From the NCBI RefSeq assembly GCF_010435915.1, contig NZ_JAAFZH010000006.1, positions 301,997 to 365,996 of the forward strand: 64,000 bases of DNA, given 5' to 3'. The stretch's first letter is position 1, and every line of letters begins with the position of its first letter. The position numbers and the translations under genes are program-made. The DNA comes from Spirosoma terrae. Its GTDB lineage: Bacteria > Bacteroidota > Bacteroidia > Cytophagales > Spirosomataceae. A model generated the notes under the pieces. The model was not told the DNA's origin, ran no database searches, and saw only the letters and a list, made by a program, of their open reading frames with translations. Below are positions 1-8,881 of this stretch, in pieces.

Positions 1-92
1 TAGCGCTGTCGATAATCGTCCAGATAGATTCATCCAATTGAGGTTTCTTTTTATAGAGAAGTATTTTGACCTGTTTATCTAACCTAGAAACG

Positions 93-884
93 TCAGCCTT
101 CTACTTCTTTATCCGGAGCGATTGGGTTCTGATGAAATATTTCCTCCAGTCTCGCAAACAGCTTAGGATGTCTCTCCTCCAGTAAATCAGGGCGTTTAAA
201 GAAATATTCCGACACGACGGCAAAAAACTCCGCTTCGTTTGTAATTCCATACGGATTAATGTCGGAGTGATTGGCTTTTATATCGTTGATGCTCTTGTGA
301 ATAAGCTCTAGCCAGGGCTTTATATGGCTCTTATCCAGCAAATATTCCGGTAAGCCATCCGTAGCGCCATCCACTTTATCCAGTAGATGAACAAACTCAT
401 GAATGCCCGTATTGCCCTTACTAGTCTCATTGGCGAATCCTTCATGAAGGGCCGGTTTCGACAGCACCATGGTACTTTGCAAGGCTCCCCCTTCGCCTAC
501 CATTCCTAAAATAGTCCGATCGTCGCCCGTTGTCTCGTAGGCATCGTTAAACCGATCTTCATAAAGTAGAACATCCGTAAGCGGATAGTACCAGTCTGTA
601 AATCCGAAAATTGGAATGATGGCACTGCTGGCAACCAGCACCCTATCGACATCATCAATGGCAATACCGACGCCTTCCACCTTAGTACGATTCAGAAAAA
701 GGCGAACGCGTTCTTCAAACTCTCGTTTTTTACTATCACTTAAGGATCGGTAGTAGGAAACATGTTCCTGCAACAGTGCCGGATAATCGGCTGGCAAAGG
801 CAAAGCATCTTGCTTTTTCTGCTTCCATTTCTGCCAAATAAACCAGGCGGCCAGCAGCACAAATATACCGATCAGGAAAATCAT
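93..884 (-). CDS. MtfA-like M90 zinc metallopeptidase
   Basis: Predicted membrane-anchored zinc peptidase of the MtfA (M90) family. In E. coli MtfA binds the Mlc repressor and so affects glucose PTS expression; no such partner is visible here. The protein starts with a hydrophobic segment (residues 1-16) and then a Lys-rich stretch, so the catalytic part is probably cytoplasmic behind one N-terminal anchor. The zinc motif HEFVH lies near residue 162, followed by the family-typical LLDK and DGLPEYL. I chose the ATG at 884 because an upstream in-frame ATG at 941 would add 19 polar residues in front of the membrane segment. Length 263 residues fits the family. Family call is firm; physiological role is inference. 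Confidence 0.85.
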   Translation of the reverse strand: MIFLIGIFVLLAAWFIWQKWKQKKQDALPLPADYPALLQEHVSYYRSLSDSKKREFEERVRLFLNRTKVEGVGIAIDDVDRVLVASSAIIPIFGFTDWYYPLTDVLLYEDRFNDAYETTGDDRTILGMVGEGGALQSTMVLSKPALHEGFANETSKGNTGIHEFVHLLDKVDGATDGLPEYLLDKSHIKPWLELIHKSINDIKANHSDINPYGITNEAEFFAVVSEYFFKRPDLLEERHPKLFARLEEIFHQNPIAPDKEVEG

Positions 885-1001
885 ACAGTTAGTAGGTTTA
901 GTTATCTCCGTTGAACCGCAATCAGGCAGCCAGCGCCCCATATACGTTCACAGTCTCACAAACGAAAGTAAGGCTACTTTCTTATTTATCAGTAAAGCCG
1001 A

Positions 1002-2384
1002 TTAAAGCTTTTGTACGTGAACTGATACGTTCGACTCCACATGAATCAGCGCCTGGATACCATCGGGACGGACGGCCACGCGCTGCGGCACGAACCGGAA
1101 GGATTTAATACCCAAATCTGTCTTTTTACCCGGTCCTTTTTCGAAAGCCTCGTTGATTCGTTCAGGCAATTTCTTGATTTCACTGCCCAACGGGATCGTT
1201 AACATTTCTTCCAGCAGTTTACATATACCTTTATGGATCAATGAATTAGATAACTTTGATAGCGCATTATCTGTCTTCGCATCGAAATCCAGATCGGTGA
1301 CGCTCAGCGTATTCGTAAGCGTATCGAACACCGGTCGTCCGCGCAGATACAATGTTCCATCAATCAGACCGCTTACCCCCGCTTTGACGACTACCATCCG
1401 CTGACTACCATACACCGACGCGCTGTTTATTTTCAACAGCCCCATCGCCACTTTTTGCGGCTCTTTTTCCAGATAATTAGCCAGTGTACGGTTAATATCC
1501 GCATAAGGAATAAAACTGACCACACTTAGCTGGGCCGTTTGCGATACCGTATCGCGCTTCTGGAGTTGTGGCAACGGAACGTCTGGATGAGTAGGTTCTT
1601 TTGGCTTTAACTCCGTCTGGGTTTCGAAAGCAATACGTAGATGCGTCGTTATTTGCTTACTGTTACCTGTTATCGGGCTGGCAGCCACACTCATCGGCTT
1701 CGGCAAGAGCCATAAGCCGTATTCCTTGTTGAGTAACAAAGGTTTTTGAATATCCCGCCAGATTGGGCTCACGGTTTTATCAAGTCGCAAATCGTTATAG
1801 ATGGCCGAGTTGATGGCCTGCTCGATGCTCGACTGGTGTTTTTCGAGAATATTCTGCGCAAAATTGGTTAATGAAATCTCCTTACCCAGCAATCGAATTT
1901 CTGGCTCGATGATCCACTGATAATCAACAAATTTAACATCGCTGGAAAGTCGCCAGTCGGACGTAACGCTCAGTGGACTCTGAAAATTTACGTGTAGCGC
2001 ACAAAACGGCTTATCTGGCGGCTGTTTATCCCTCCCGAAAGGACTGATCAGCCACAGTTGCAGGGGAGCCGAAAACTTGATTTGCTGATTTTCGTATTGA
2101 ATATGCACCGGCCCCGAACGTTCGACTCTAAACGATACAATGCCTCCGGCCTTCCCGCCCTTTGAATCTTTACCGACCAATACAGGGTCTAACTCCCGAT
2201 TAATTTTGGCTTCTAATTCGTTCAACTGGAACGTAATAGGCCCTGCCAGATAAGAAATCTTGGGAGGAATCGGCGGATCGAATCCTTCTTTTTTGGGTGG
2301 CTGCGTATCTACATTCTGACATTGCATCAGAAATAGAGCTACCGCCAATCCAAATAGTACCTGGATTTTTGATAAGGGTTTCAT
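1002..2384 (-). CDS. DUF4403 family lipoprotein
   Basis: Exported lipoprotein of the DUF4403 family, whose function is not established. The N-terminus is a lipoprotein signal (hydrophobic run followed by LMQC, Cys near residue 22). The following YLAGPITFQLNELEAKIN segment is the family signature and recalls the lipid-binding tubular (TULIP/BPI-like) fold proposed for such proteins. Length 460 residues matches the family. It is transcribed alone; the start lies 135 bp from the divergent DUF3820 gene. Outer-membrane or periplasmic location is inferred from the lipobox. Confidence 0.85.
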   Translation of the reverse strand: MKPLSKIQVLFGLAVALFLMQCQNVDTQPPKKEGFDPPIPPKISYLAGPITFQLNELEAKINRELDPVLVGKDSKGGKAGGIVSFRVERSGPVHIQYENQQIKFSAPLQLWLISPFGRDKQPPDKPFCALHVNFQSPLSVTSDWRLSSDVKFVDYQWIIEPEIRLLGKEISLTNFAQNILEKHQSSIEQAINSAIYNDLRLDKTVSPIWRDIQKPLLLNKEYGLWLLPKPMSVAASPITGNSKQITTHLRIAFETQTELKPKEPTHPDVPLPQLQKRDTVSQTAQLSVVSFIPYADINRTLANYLEKEPQKVAMGLLKINSASVYGSQRMVVVKAGVSGLIDGTLYLRGRPVFDTLTNTLSVTDLDFDAKTDNALSKLSNSLIHKGICKLLEEMLTIPLGSEIKKLPERINEAFEKGPGKKTDLGIKSFRFVPQRVAVRPDGIQALIHVESNVSVHVQKL

Positions 2385-2525
2385 GAACGTGTAGTGATAA
2401 CTCGCTTACTGTTAAGCATTACGGAATAACAGAGCGGCCTATACTATAGATAACTCCCATCGAATTCAGGTTGTTTCTAAAGTTTCTCTTGCCGATTGTG
2501 AGAAATCTGTCCGTACCTTGTGTCT

Positions 2526-2756
2526 ATGAATGAAGCTCAGGGCGACACTAATCTGCTGAAAGAACTACTCCATTATCCAATGCCCTTCGGTAAATACAAA
2601 GGCCGTTTGATTCGGGAGTTACCAATATCCTATCTGGAATGGTTTGTTAAAGAGGGGTTTCCGGCGGGAAAACTTGGTATGTTGCTACGTACTATGTACG
2701 AAATTAAGCTGAACGGATTGGACTACCTCCTGGATGGCATCCAACGTAACAGATAA
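2526..2756 (+). CDS. DUF3820 family small protein
   Basis: Small cytoplasmic protein (76 residues) of the DUF3820 family. The hallmark is MPFGKYKG followed by LPISYLEWF, a conserved Gly-Lys-Tyr and Leu-Trp-Phe core also found fused to nucleases in other bacteria. Function unknown. A GTG at 2520 is in frame, but ATG 2526 is preferred because a promoter-like TAccTTG lies at 2514-2520, so an mRNA starting there would begin near the ATG. The stop codon is inside the left arm of the terminator hairpin at 2746-2783. Confidence 0.8.
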   Translation: MNEAQGDTNLLKELLHYPMPFGKYKGRLIRELPISYLEWFVKEGFPAGKLGMLLRTMYEIKLNGLDYLLDGIQRNR

Positions 2757-2783
2757 GCCCGGCAAGCCGGGCTTATCTGTTAC
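2746..2783. terminator. Bidirectional hairpin terminator between convergent genes
   Basis: A perfect 18-bp inverted repeat (arms 2746-2763 and 2766-2783, two-base centre AA) separates the convergent DUF3820 and DinB genes. It overlaps the TAA stop of the plus-strand gene. There is no long U-run, but such a stable symmetric stem between convergent genes is best read as a shared terminator. Confidence 0.75.
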
Positions 2784-2785
2784 AG

Positions 2786-3334
2786 CTAGAACAATTTTTC
2801 ATTAGGTGGCTTAACACCTTTCATGCGAATGTAAATTGTGCATTGACCACGATGGTGGGTCTGATGTTCAAATGCTTTTGCCAGAACAACTTCTTTGGTC
2901 ATTTCGCGCTGCCCCATTTTCACGGATTCGCCTAATTGGGCATCGCTCATACCTTTTACAGCATCGATCACAAAATCGTAGCTATCCATAACTGCTTTGG
3001 TAAGGGCAACTTTCGTTTTTAGATCGGCCATTTCTTCTAATTTCTTGCCCTGCATTGGATTTACTTTTCCACTGGCTAAAGCGCCAAAATTATAATTAGC
3101 GTTGGCCAGATGAAGCATCTGCTCGGCAAAACTGCGAATTTCCGACGTTGGCTTATAATTCACTCCATCTTCAGGCATAGCATCCAGGTATTCTTTCGTG
3201 TACTCTTTGGCACGCTGCCAATCGGCGGTTAGCTGGCTTATTGTTGCCAGCGGAGCAGATGCCTGTGCTGCTGATAAAGCGATTAGCAGGCCTAAAACGA
3301 TCAGATAAAGGCGAGGTAATGGTTTAGTTAACAT
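2786..3334 (-). CDS. Exported DinB-family protein
   Basis: DinB-like four-helix bundle protein (182 residues) with an N-terminal signal peptide ending near AQASA, so probably periplasmic. The metal-binding His residues typical of the fold are visible: one in MLHLANAN near residue 72 and the pair in HQTHHRGQ near residue 158. DinB-like enzymes include thiol transferases and detoxifying hydrolases, but the substrate cannot be read from sequence. Its stop lies just past the shared hairpin at 2746-2783; the upstream M14 peptidase gene ends 69 bp before its start, so co-transcription is possible. Confidence 0.85.
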   Translation of the reverse strand: MLTKPLPRLYLIVLGLLIALSAAQASAPLATISQLTADWQRAKEYTKEYLDAMPEDGVNYKPTSEIRSFAEQMLHLANANYNFGALASGKVNPMQGKKLEEMADLKTKVALTKAVMDSYDFVIDAVKGMSDAQLGESVKMGQREMTKEVVLAKAFEHQTHHRGQCTIYIRMKGVKPPNEKLF

Positions 3335-3402
3335 GCTGCTACTTGATTAGTTGGGTACGGGTACGAAGCTAGCAAATTACTACTGGTTTACAGGCTTATA
3401 GA

Positions 3403-6114
3403 TCACTTTTTCTCATCTTCTTTTCCTTTGCCTGCTGTACCCGCTGATTTCCAGAAATCAGGTGTTCCGTATTTCCCTCTGGACACATCACCACCATACA
3501 GTACCGAATTAAGCAAAACCCGGTACGTTCCCAGCGGTTGCCCACGCCATTGCGGCCGGAAGCCAATCAGAATAGCATGTCCTTTACCGTGCTGTACGTC
3601 CAGTGAAGCCGCGTATCCCTGCAAAAATTTCTCGCCGAGCATATAACCCGACCGTAACGGCGAACCAGTTGGCGCAAATTTGGCCAGTGCCTGCCCCTTA
3701 AAGCCATCTAACGTAGCAAAAACCGGACTTCCATCTACGAAAACAACAGCTCTGGAGGGCATACCAGCCATGACCGGATGTGTTGGATCAGTTTCTACTT
3801 CCAGCAATGAGCCGCCCGTAAAATAGTCTTTCCGGGCAACACCAGCCACTACATTCTTGACGGGCAGATGCAATGCTTCAATGGCGAAATCGCAGCTTGC
3901 ATTCAGGCAAACCAACGTACCGCCCTGGCTAACGAAAGCAGACAGATTCTTTCCGCCCTGATCGCCAAGCCCACCTTCGTAGGCAGGCGGTACCATGCCT
4001 TTTACAAACCCATTCTTTATCGTTTGCGGGCGGTCGGAGGCCAGTAGAATCACATCGAACCGATCACTGAGGTCGCCCGCCAGCACATCGGCATTGCTGA
4101 TGGTCGCGAACGGAACCTCAAACTGTTCCAGCACCCACTGCGTCCAGCCTTCATCCATACTGGCAGTCCAGGGTTTGTAGAGGGCAATACGGGGTTTCAC
4201 AACAGCTCCGGCTGTATTCGTGGTCAGTTCGGACGTAACGCCCAGTTCCTTAGTCCATGGCTCCAACGATGCTTTGCTTACCCCACTGATGGCATACCGC
4301 TGATTATCTTTGTTAAATTTAACCGTGCCGCCCGCTTTCAGCGAACGACTGATTACTTTGAAGGCATTATTCTCGGCCGGACTAACGAGAGCCACCGTTC
4401 CCGAGCCAGTGATACGTCCTTCGGGTGCTTTGATAGCCGCTGAAACGGGATTGGTATCGAAGCCAATACCACCCACAAAATCGGCTGGCGTAGCATCCTT
4501 TTTATCATCTTTCTGCCAGTCCTTAGCCGTCGCACTAATCAGTTGAATCGCCCCTTTTACGTCGGCAGTAAGCGGGGTGGTGGCCGGTATTACGTTTAGT
4601 TCAAATTGCAGCGGCAGAGTCCAGCCAGCGGCATCATAGGGCTGCTCGGGCGGTCCACCGGGAAATTCACGCAGATCAGGATACGACTGCACATCCATCA
4701 ATTGCTTCGTCAGCTCAGCAAACTCCTGATTCATGGGAATCACCCACGTCCCTTTCGGATACGTACGTCCGTCAAACGCTACCTCTTTGGTTAATTGGCC
4801 GATTCGAATTCCGTGGAACGCCAACCGACGTAACAATTCGACGGGACGTACCGGATCACGCTGTTTTTGCGGAATAAAATAAGCATATGGAGGTTCCTGC
4901 TCGTATTTCCTAATCGTGTTACGTCCAGCCTGATAGCGATTGTACAACAATACGTCACCATATTTAGCCGCGTAATCGAGGGTAGCTAATGAAGCCGTCT
5001 GCATGTACGCAATGGCATCGCTGATACGCCACCAGCCACCCGGCCAGGGGCTGGAATAGAGCGATTCGATCCGAAATTCGTTTTTGTCTTTCGGGAAATC
5101 ACGGACGGTATAAAAGTGGGGCGTTGCGTAGTTATAGAGCGCTGTTTCAGTCCAGAACGCTGGAATATTCTGCATAACGGGCATAAAGTCGATGTATCCC
5201 GGATACCAGGCATCGAATCCCGTGCCCATGTGCGTAGCGCCTTTTTGTCCGTTTGTTTCCAACGCCTGCGCCATAGCCATGCCAATCATATTCACCTCGC
5301 GGGCAATAATGGGTGGTGTTTGCGGAGCAATGGGTTCGGCAAAAGGAGGTAACCAGATACGGGTCGGAAAAGGCGATGTCTGGTGGTGTACAAAAATGAT
5401 GTTAGGCTCCCAGTCCCGCCAAGTCCGTTCAACCACCCGCGACTCGATCATGTTCAACATGTAGGCATCGCGGTTATTATCGTGACCTACATATTTCTGA
5501 TATAAAAACGGCGTTGGTGCGATCTCGTAGGGCGTTCCTACGTTTGATGCGTACCAGTCGCCCACCATTGTTTGCCCATCGGGGTTGAGCGAAGGCCAGA
5601 GTAAGAGAATGACATTATCCAGAATGGCTTTGATTTTCGGATCATTGGCTTTGCTTATCATGTCATAAGCCAGCGAAATCGTATGCTGCGCTCCTGCCAC
5701 TTCCGTCGCGTGTAAACCACCGTCGATATGGACCAGCGGTTTGCCTTCTATAGAAAGCTTTTTCGCTTCCTCATCCGTCAATCCATCCGGGTGAGCGAGA
5801 CGTTGGGCGATGCTACGGTATTTGTCGATGTTGGCCAGATTTTGCGGAGACGAAATCAGCGCAAAGTACCAGGGTCGGCCTTCGGAGGTTTCGCCAACGT
5901 AAACCAGTTGCAACTTATCGCTGGCCTCATCGAGCTTTTTAAAATAGGCTAGTGATTGTTCATACGTAGCCAGTTTGAAATCGGCCCCAACCGGAAAGCC
6001 AAGCGTTTCTTCGGGTTTGGGAATTGGTTTTTGCTGCGCTACCGCCAGCGACCAATAACCTAACAGCGTAAATAAAAAAGCCCATTTTGAGGGATACAGG
6101 AAGGTAAATTTCAT
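3403..6114 (-). CDS. Exported M14 zinc carboxypeptidase with C-terminal amidotransferase-like domain
   Basis: Large exported peptidase (903 residues). The signal peptide ends near AVAQQ. The M14 domain spans roughly residues 45-380: zinc motif HATE (about residue 135), substrate-binding NPDG, the third zinc His in FVHHQT, and the catalytic Glu in WTETALYN. The C-terminal third (about 640-890) has the alternating strand/helix look of a class I glutamine-amidotransferase-like fold (RIALYKPW, DVILLASDRP), a known arrangement in Bacteroidota M14 proteins that usually lacks catalytic residues. Expected role is trimming of peptides or peptidoglycan stems outside the cytoplasm. A 322-bp region with a terminator for the neighbouring operon precedes it. 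Confidence 0.9.
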   Translation of the reverse strand: MKFTFLYPSKWAFLFTLLGYWSLAVAQQKPIPKPEETLGFPVGADFKLATYEQSLAYFKKLDEASDKLQLVYVGETSEGRPWYFALISSPQNLANIDKYRSIAQRLAHPDGLTDEEAKKLSIEGKPLVHIDGGLHATEVAGAQHTISLAYDMISKANDPKIKAILDNVILLLWPSLNPDGQTMVGDWYASNVGTPYEIAPTPFLYQKYVGHDNNRDAYMLNMIESRVVERTWRDWEPNIIFVHHQTSPFPTRIWLPPFAEPIAPQTPPIIAREVNMIGMAMAQALETNGQKGATHMGTGFDAWYPGYIDFMPVMQNIPAFWTETALYNYATPHFYTVRDFPKDKNEFRIESLYSSPWPGGWWRISDAIAYMQTASLATLDYAAKYGDVLLYNRYQAGRNTIRKYEQEPPYAYFIPQKQRDPVRPVELLRRLAFHGIRIGQLTKEVAFDGRTYPKGTWVIPMNQEFAELTKQLMDVQSYPDLREFPGGPPEQPYDAAGWTLPLQFELNVIPATTPLTADVKGAIQLISATAKDWQKDDKKDATPADFVGGIGFDTNPVSAAIKAPEGRITGSGTVALVSPAENNAFKVISRSLKAGGTVKFNKDNQRYAISGVSKASLEPWTKELGVTSELTTNTAGAVVKPRIALYKPWTASMDEGWTQWVLEQFEVPFATISNADVLAGDLSDRFDVILLASDRPQTIKNGFVKGMVPPAYEGGLGDQGGKNLSAFVSQGGTLVCLNASCDFAIEALHLPVKNVVAGVARKDYFTGGSLLEVETDPTHPVMAGMPSRAVVFVDGSPVFATLDGFKGQALAKFAPTGSPLRSGYMLGEKFLQGYAASLDVQHGKGHAILIGFRPQWRGQPLGTYRVLLNSVLYGGDVSRGKYGTPDFWKSAGTAGKGKEDEKK

Positions 6115-6383
6115 GGATGGGTATTCAGGTTGTATATAAATGGCGGCCTGGCTCTATTAACGAGTTAAACTACAGCTGACAAGTATAGAAACAACTATTG
6201 AATTTTTACACCAAATCAATCTTTAATACTTTTTATTACCAGTAATTCATAATAAAATTTCACTATATCATCAATACATTACGTATCTACTCAATGCAAA
6301 ATACGTATCAGGATAGCAGCGGATTGCTTTTCATGCCAGCTACAGTTTCTGGAATAAACAGCACCGTGACTTCCGACAAAAAA
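6115..6383. other. Intergenic region upstream of the M14 gene
   Basis: Non-coding, AT-rich stretch (the full gap is 6115-6436) between the M14 gene start and the end of the LamG operon. Apart from the terminator at 6384-6409 I see no convincing promoter box or structured RNA; the M14 promoter should lie here. Confidence 0.5.
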
Positions 6384-6409
6384 AGCAGAAGCACCGTTGT
6401 GCTTCTGCT
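6384..6409 (-). terminator. Rho-independent terminator of the SusCD-LamG operon
   Basis: An 11-bp perfect stem (6384-6394 with 6399-6409, loop 6395-6398) is followed on the minus strand by seven T residues. It lies 27 bp after the stop of the LamG lipoprotein gene, closing the SusC-SusD-LamG operon. Confidence 0.9.
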
Positions 6410-6436
6410 CTATGAATACCAGTAAATGATTCCTGC

Positions 6437-7279
6437 TTAGTTGCCTCTCGATTCAAGTTTTACGAGCGCATTGATCTGGTCGTCGGTCAGCGCGGCATTA
6501 TAAAGCCGAACTTCATCCAACGCACCCGTCAGATAACTCGCCCAGGACTGACTCGTTGATTCACTCGTCAGACTGGGGTCGGTCTGAAACTGGACCGTAC
6601 CAAATACCATTTTACCGGGTTTATTCCAGGCTAAAGCGCCGAAATTCGTTACCGCCGACGTAGCAGCTTTATTGCCATTGACGTATAACGTAAACGTCGA
6701 CGTAGCGGCATTGTACGACAGCGCAATATGGTTCCAGGAATTGTATAGATTAATAATGCCTTCTTTTGTCACCCAGGCATCTTTGCTCCCGTTCTGAATA
6801 TGAGCCTTAAAGATCCCATCGTTGCCTGAGCCACCGTTCTCAAAAAAGGTTTCGATATTTCCCCAGAATCCGTTGCTCTGCGATAAGCCCACCAAACCGA
6901 TGATACCACCGGCAGCCGTTGTCGACTGACTATTTACCCAATAGCCTAGTGTGAAGCTTTGCATTTTTAGAATGGCATCAGTCGGATCAAATAGCATATA
7001 GCCTTTCTGGGCACCTTTCATCGCCTGACCTTTCAGGCCATTGACAAAGGTTGTACCCGTTGGTGTACCCGCTTTGTTCGACACCTTGTCGGTATAGTCA
7101 CCATCGAAAGGCCAATAGCCAACCAGATTCGCCTTACCAATTTCACTGGATGAGGAGAATCCGCCAATCGACAGAGCGGGTGCATAGCTCTTGGGGTCGA
7201 ATTTTTCATAACAGCCAGACAAGCTCATGGTTAATAAGCCTCCCAGCAAAAGTGTTGCCTTGGATTGTATCAATTTCAT
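6437..7279 (-). CDS. LamG/concanavalin A-like lipoprotein
   Basis: Surface-type lipoprotein of 280 residues. After the lipobox LSGC it carries a LamG-like (Laminin_G_3) jelly-roll domain over about residues 55-260: LVGYWPFDGDY at the start, WNHIALSYN and FTLYVNGN in the middle, GALDEVRLYNAALT at the end. Such domains bind carbohydrate or protein non-catalytically. It is the third gene of the SusC-SusD operon (94 bp after susD), the usual place for a surface glycan-binding lipoprotein. ATG 7279 is chosen because it opens directly on the lipoprotein signal; the in-frame ATG at 7342 would add 21 unrelated residues. Confidence 0.85.
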   Translation of the reverse strand: MKLIQSKATLLLGGLLTMSLSGCYEKFDPKSYAPALSIGGFSSSSEIGKANLVGYWPFDGDYTDKVSNKAGTPTGTTFVNGLKGQAMKGAQKGYMLFDPTDAILKMQSFTLGYWVNSQSTTAAGGIIGLVGLSQSNGFWGNIETFFENGGSGNDGIFKAHIQNGSKDAWVTKEGIINLYNSWNHIALSYNAATSTFTLYVNGNKAATSAVTNFGALAWNKPGKMVFGTVQFQTDPSLTSESTSQSWASYLTGALDEVRLYNAALTDDQINALVKLESRGN

Positions 7280-7372
7280 GGATAATTCGGTCAGTTTATG
7301 GTAGGACCGATCTGATTGCCAGCCCTTTTGTAGAGCAAGCAACCAGACAGTTCCATAGTAAATAGTGAGCTA

Positions 7373-8866
7373 TTAATAGCCAGGATTTTGCACCAGTAAA
7401 CCAGCACTCAGATCAATTTCTGTCTGAGGAATTGGCCATACTTCGTTCTTATTGGCTTTCCACCCTTTTGGTCCAAACACGGTAGCCGCGCGTCCCTGAC
7501 GGATTACGTCAAAATACCGGTCAAACTCCATGGCTAACTCTACCCGACGCTCCTGCCAGATAGCGGTACGTAGCGCAGCCTTATCGGTGGTGGTTATTTT
7601 AGGCAGGATGGTGGTGCTGGTACCCCGCGCCCGCGCCCGAACCAGTTCGAGTGATGCCAGTGCCTGCGCTGAATTACCCAGTTCATTGGCTGCTTCGGCA
7701 TTCATCAGCAATACGTCAGCGTAACGAATAACCCGTACATTTTGCTGAGCCCCTTCATTGAAGCCACTAACAAAAAGCTTAAACGGAACATACGACTTCT
7801 GGTTATACATCGGGTTATCGCCTACCGGCGGAATGACATCACCCTCTGGTGTTGTTTCGCCCCGGAAAATGATGGTAGCATCCCGCCGTGGATCACCCGC
7901 TTCGAACGCATTGGCCAGCTCCTGCGTCGGTACGTTGAAGCCCCAGCCTCCACCAGTTACCCCACGCACACCCTGAACCTGCGAATACTGCGAGTTAGAC
8001 GCATCTTTATTGCTGAGAACGAGTTCATTCTGAATCTCAAAAACAGATTCCGAGGAGTTTTCATTTTCCAGTCGGAACAACTTCTCGAAATCGCTTACCA
8101 AGGCGTAACGACCCGATGTCATAACCTGATTGGTCAGGTCAAACACCTGCTGCCATTTCTGCTGATACATCGATACTTTGGCGTGCAACGCCTGCGCAGC
8201 TCCTTTGGTGATCCGTCCGGCATCGGCAGCCGGATAGGTTACGGGCAACACCTGCGCGGCTTCCGTCAAATCTTTCTCGATGGCCGTGTAAACGTCTGCT
8301 TTGGGCGTCCGGGGCAGGTTATATTCAGCAGCGCTGGCGGGTAGGTGCAGCCGTAGCGGTACGTCGCCAAAAGCCCGAACCAACCGGAAATACGAATACG
8401 CCCGCACAAATTTCGCTTCGGCCAGATAGCGGGCCTTCAGCGATTCCGTCATCGAAATCTTCGGAATATTATCAAGTACCTGATTGGCGTAGTTGATATT
8501 CTGATATTGACCAGACCAGAAACCACCTAACTGGCCGTCACTCGACCCAACCGTAAAGCGGTCATAATCGTTGAAGAACGTAGCGTCGGAGGCCGAACTC
8601 CCTTTTTCTGTTTCGTCGGAACCTACACTTTCCAGCGCGATGGGCGCAAAAGCCGTATTATTCCAGCCACGCAAATTTGCATACATGGCGTTGACCGCTT
8701 TTGTGGCATCTTCTTCACTCGTCCAGAAAACGACGCTGGCTTCCTTACCCTGCGGATCAGTTTCCAGAAATGTTTGCTTACAGGCCGATGGAAAGAAAAG
8801 TAATCCAGCCAATCCGGCATACAAACCGATTTGACGGAGGTTAATTTTGTGATCTATTGTTTTCAT
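7373..8866 (-). CDS. SusD/RagB family nutrient-binding lipoprotein
   Basis: SusD-like outer-membrane lipoprotein (497 residues) forming the lid of the SusC channel below and binding the imported ligand. The signal ends in the lipobox PSAC. It shows the usual family features: an N-terminal helical TPR-like part with YLAEAKFVRAYSYFRLV, and the C-terminal VLLMNAEAANELG, ELAMEFDRYFDVIRQGRA and WPIPQTEIDL blocks. The gene begins 15 bp after the susC stop. The ligand is unknown because the operon encodes no enzyme. Confidence 0.95.
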   Translation of the reverse strand: MKTIDHKINLRQIGLYAGLAGLLFFPSACKQTFLETDPQGKEASVVFWTSEEDATKAVNAMYANLRGWNNTAFAPIALESVGSDETEKGSSASDATFFNDYDRFTVGSSDGQLGGFWSGQYQNINYANQVLDNIPKISMTESLKARYLAEAKFVRAYSYFRLVRAFGDVPLRLHLPASAAEYNLPRTPKADVYTAIEKDLTEAAQVLPVTYPAADAGRITKGAAQALHAKVSMYQQKWQQVFDLTNQVMTSGRYALVSDFEKLFRLENENSSESVFEIQNELVLSNKDASNSQYSQVQGVRGVTGGGWGFNVPTQELANAFEAGDPRRDATIIFRGETTPEGDVIPPVGDNPMYNQKSYVPFKLFVSGFNEGAQQNVRVIRYADVLLMNAEAANELGNSAQALASLELVRARARGTSTTILPKITTTDKAALRTAIWQERRVELAMEFDRYFDVIRQGRAATVFGPKGWKANKNEVWPIPQTEIDLSAGLLVQNPGY

Positions 8867-8881
8867 TCGATTATGCCGTAA

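Noticed and set aside
1..92. Open minus-strand frame encoding about 33 residues up to the left edge
   Set aside because: Protein-like, but no start codon follows the in-frame stop near 104; only a downstream gene part may be present, and its start would be TTG at best.
7742..8344. 200-codon open frame on the plus strand
   Set aside because: Antisense shadow of the susD gene without recognisable motifs.
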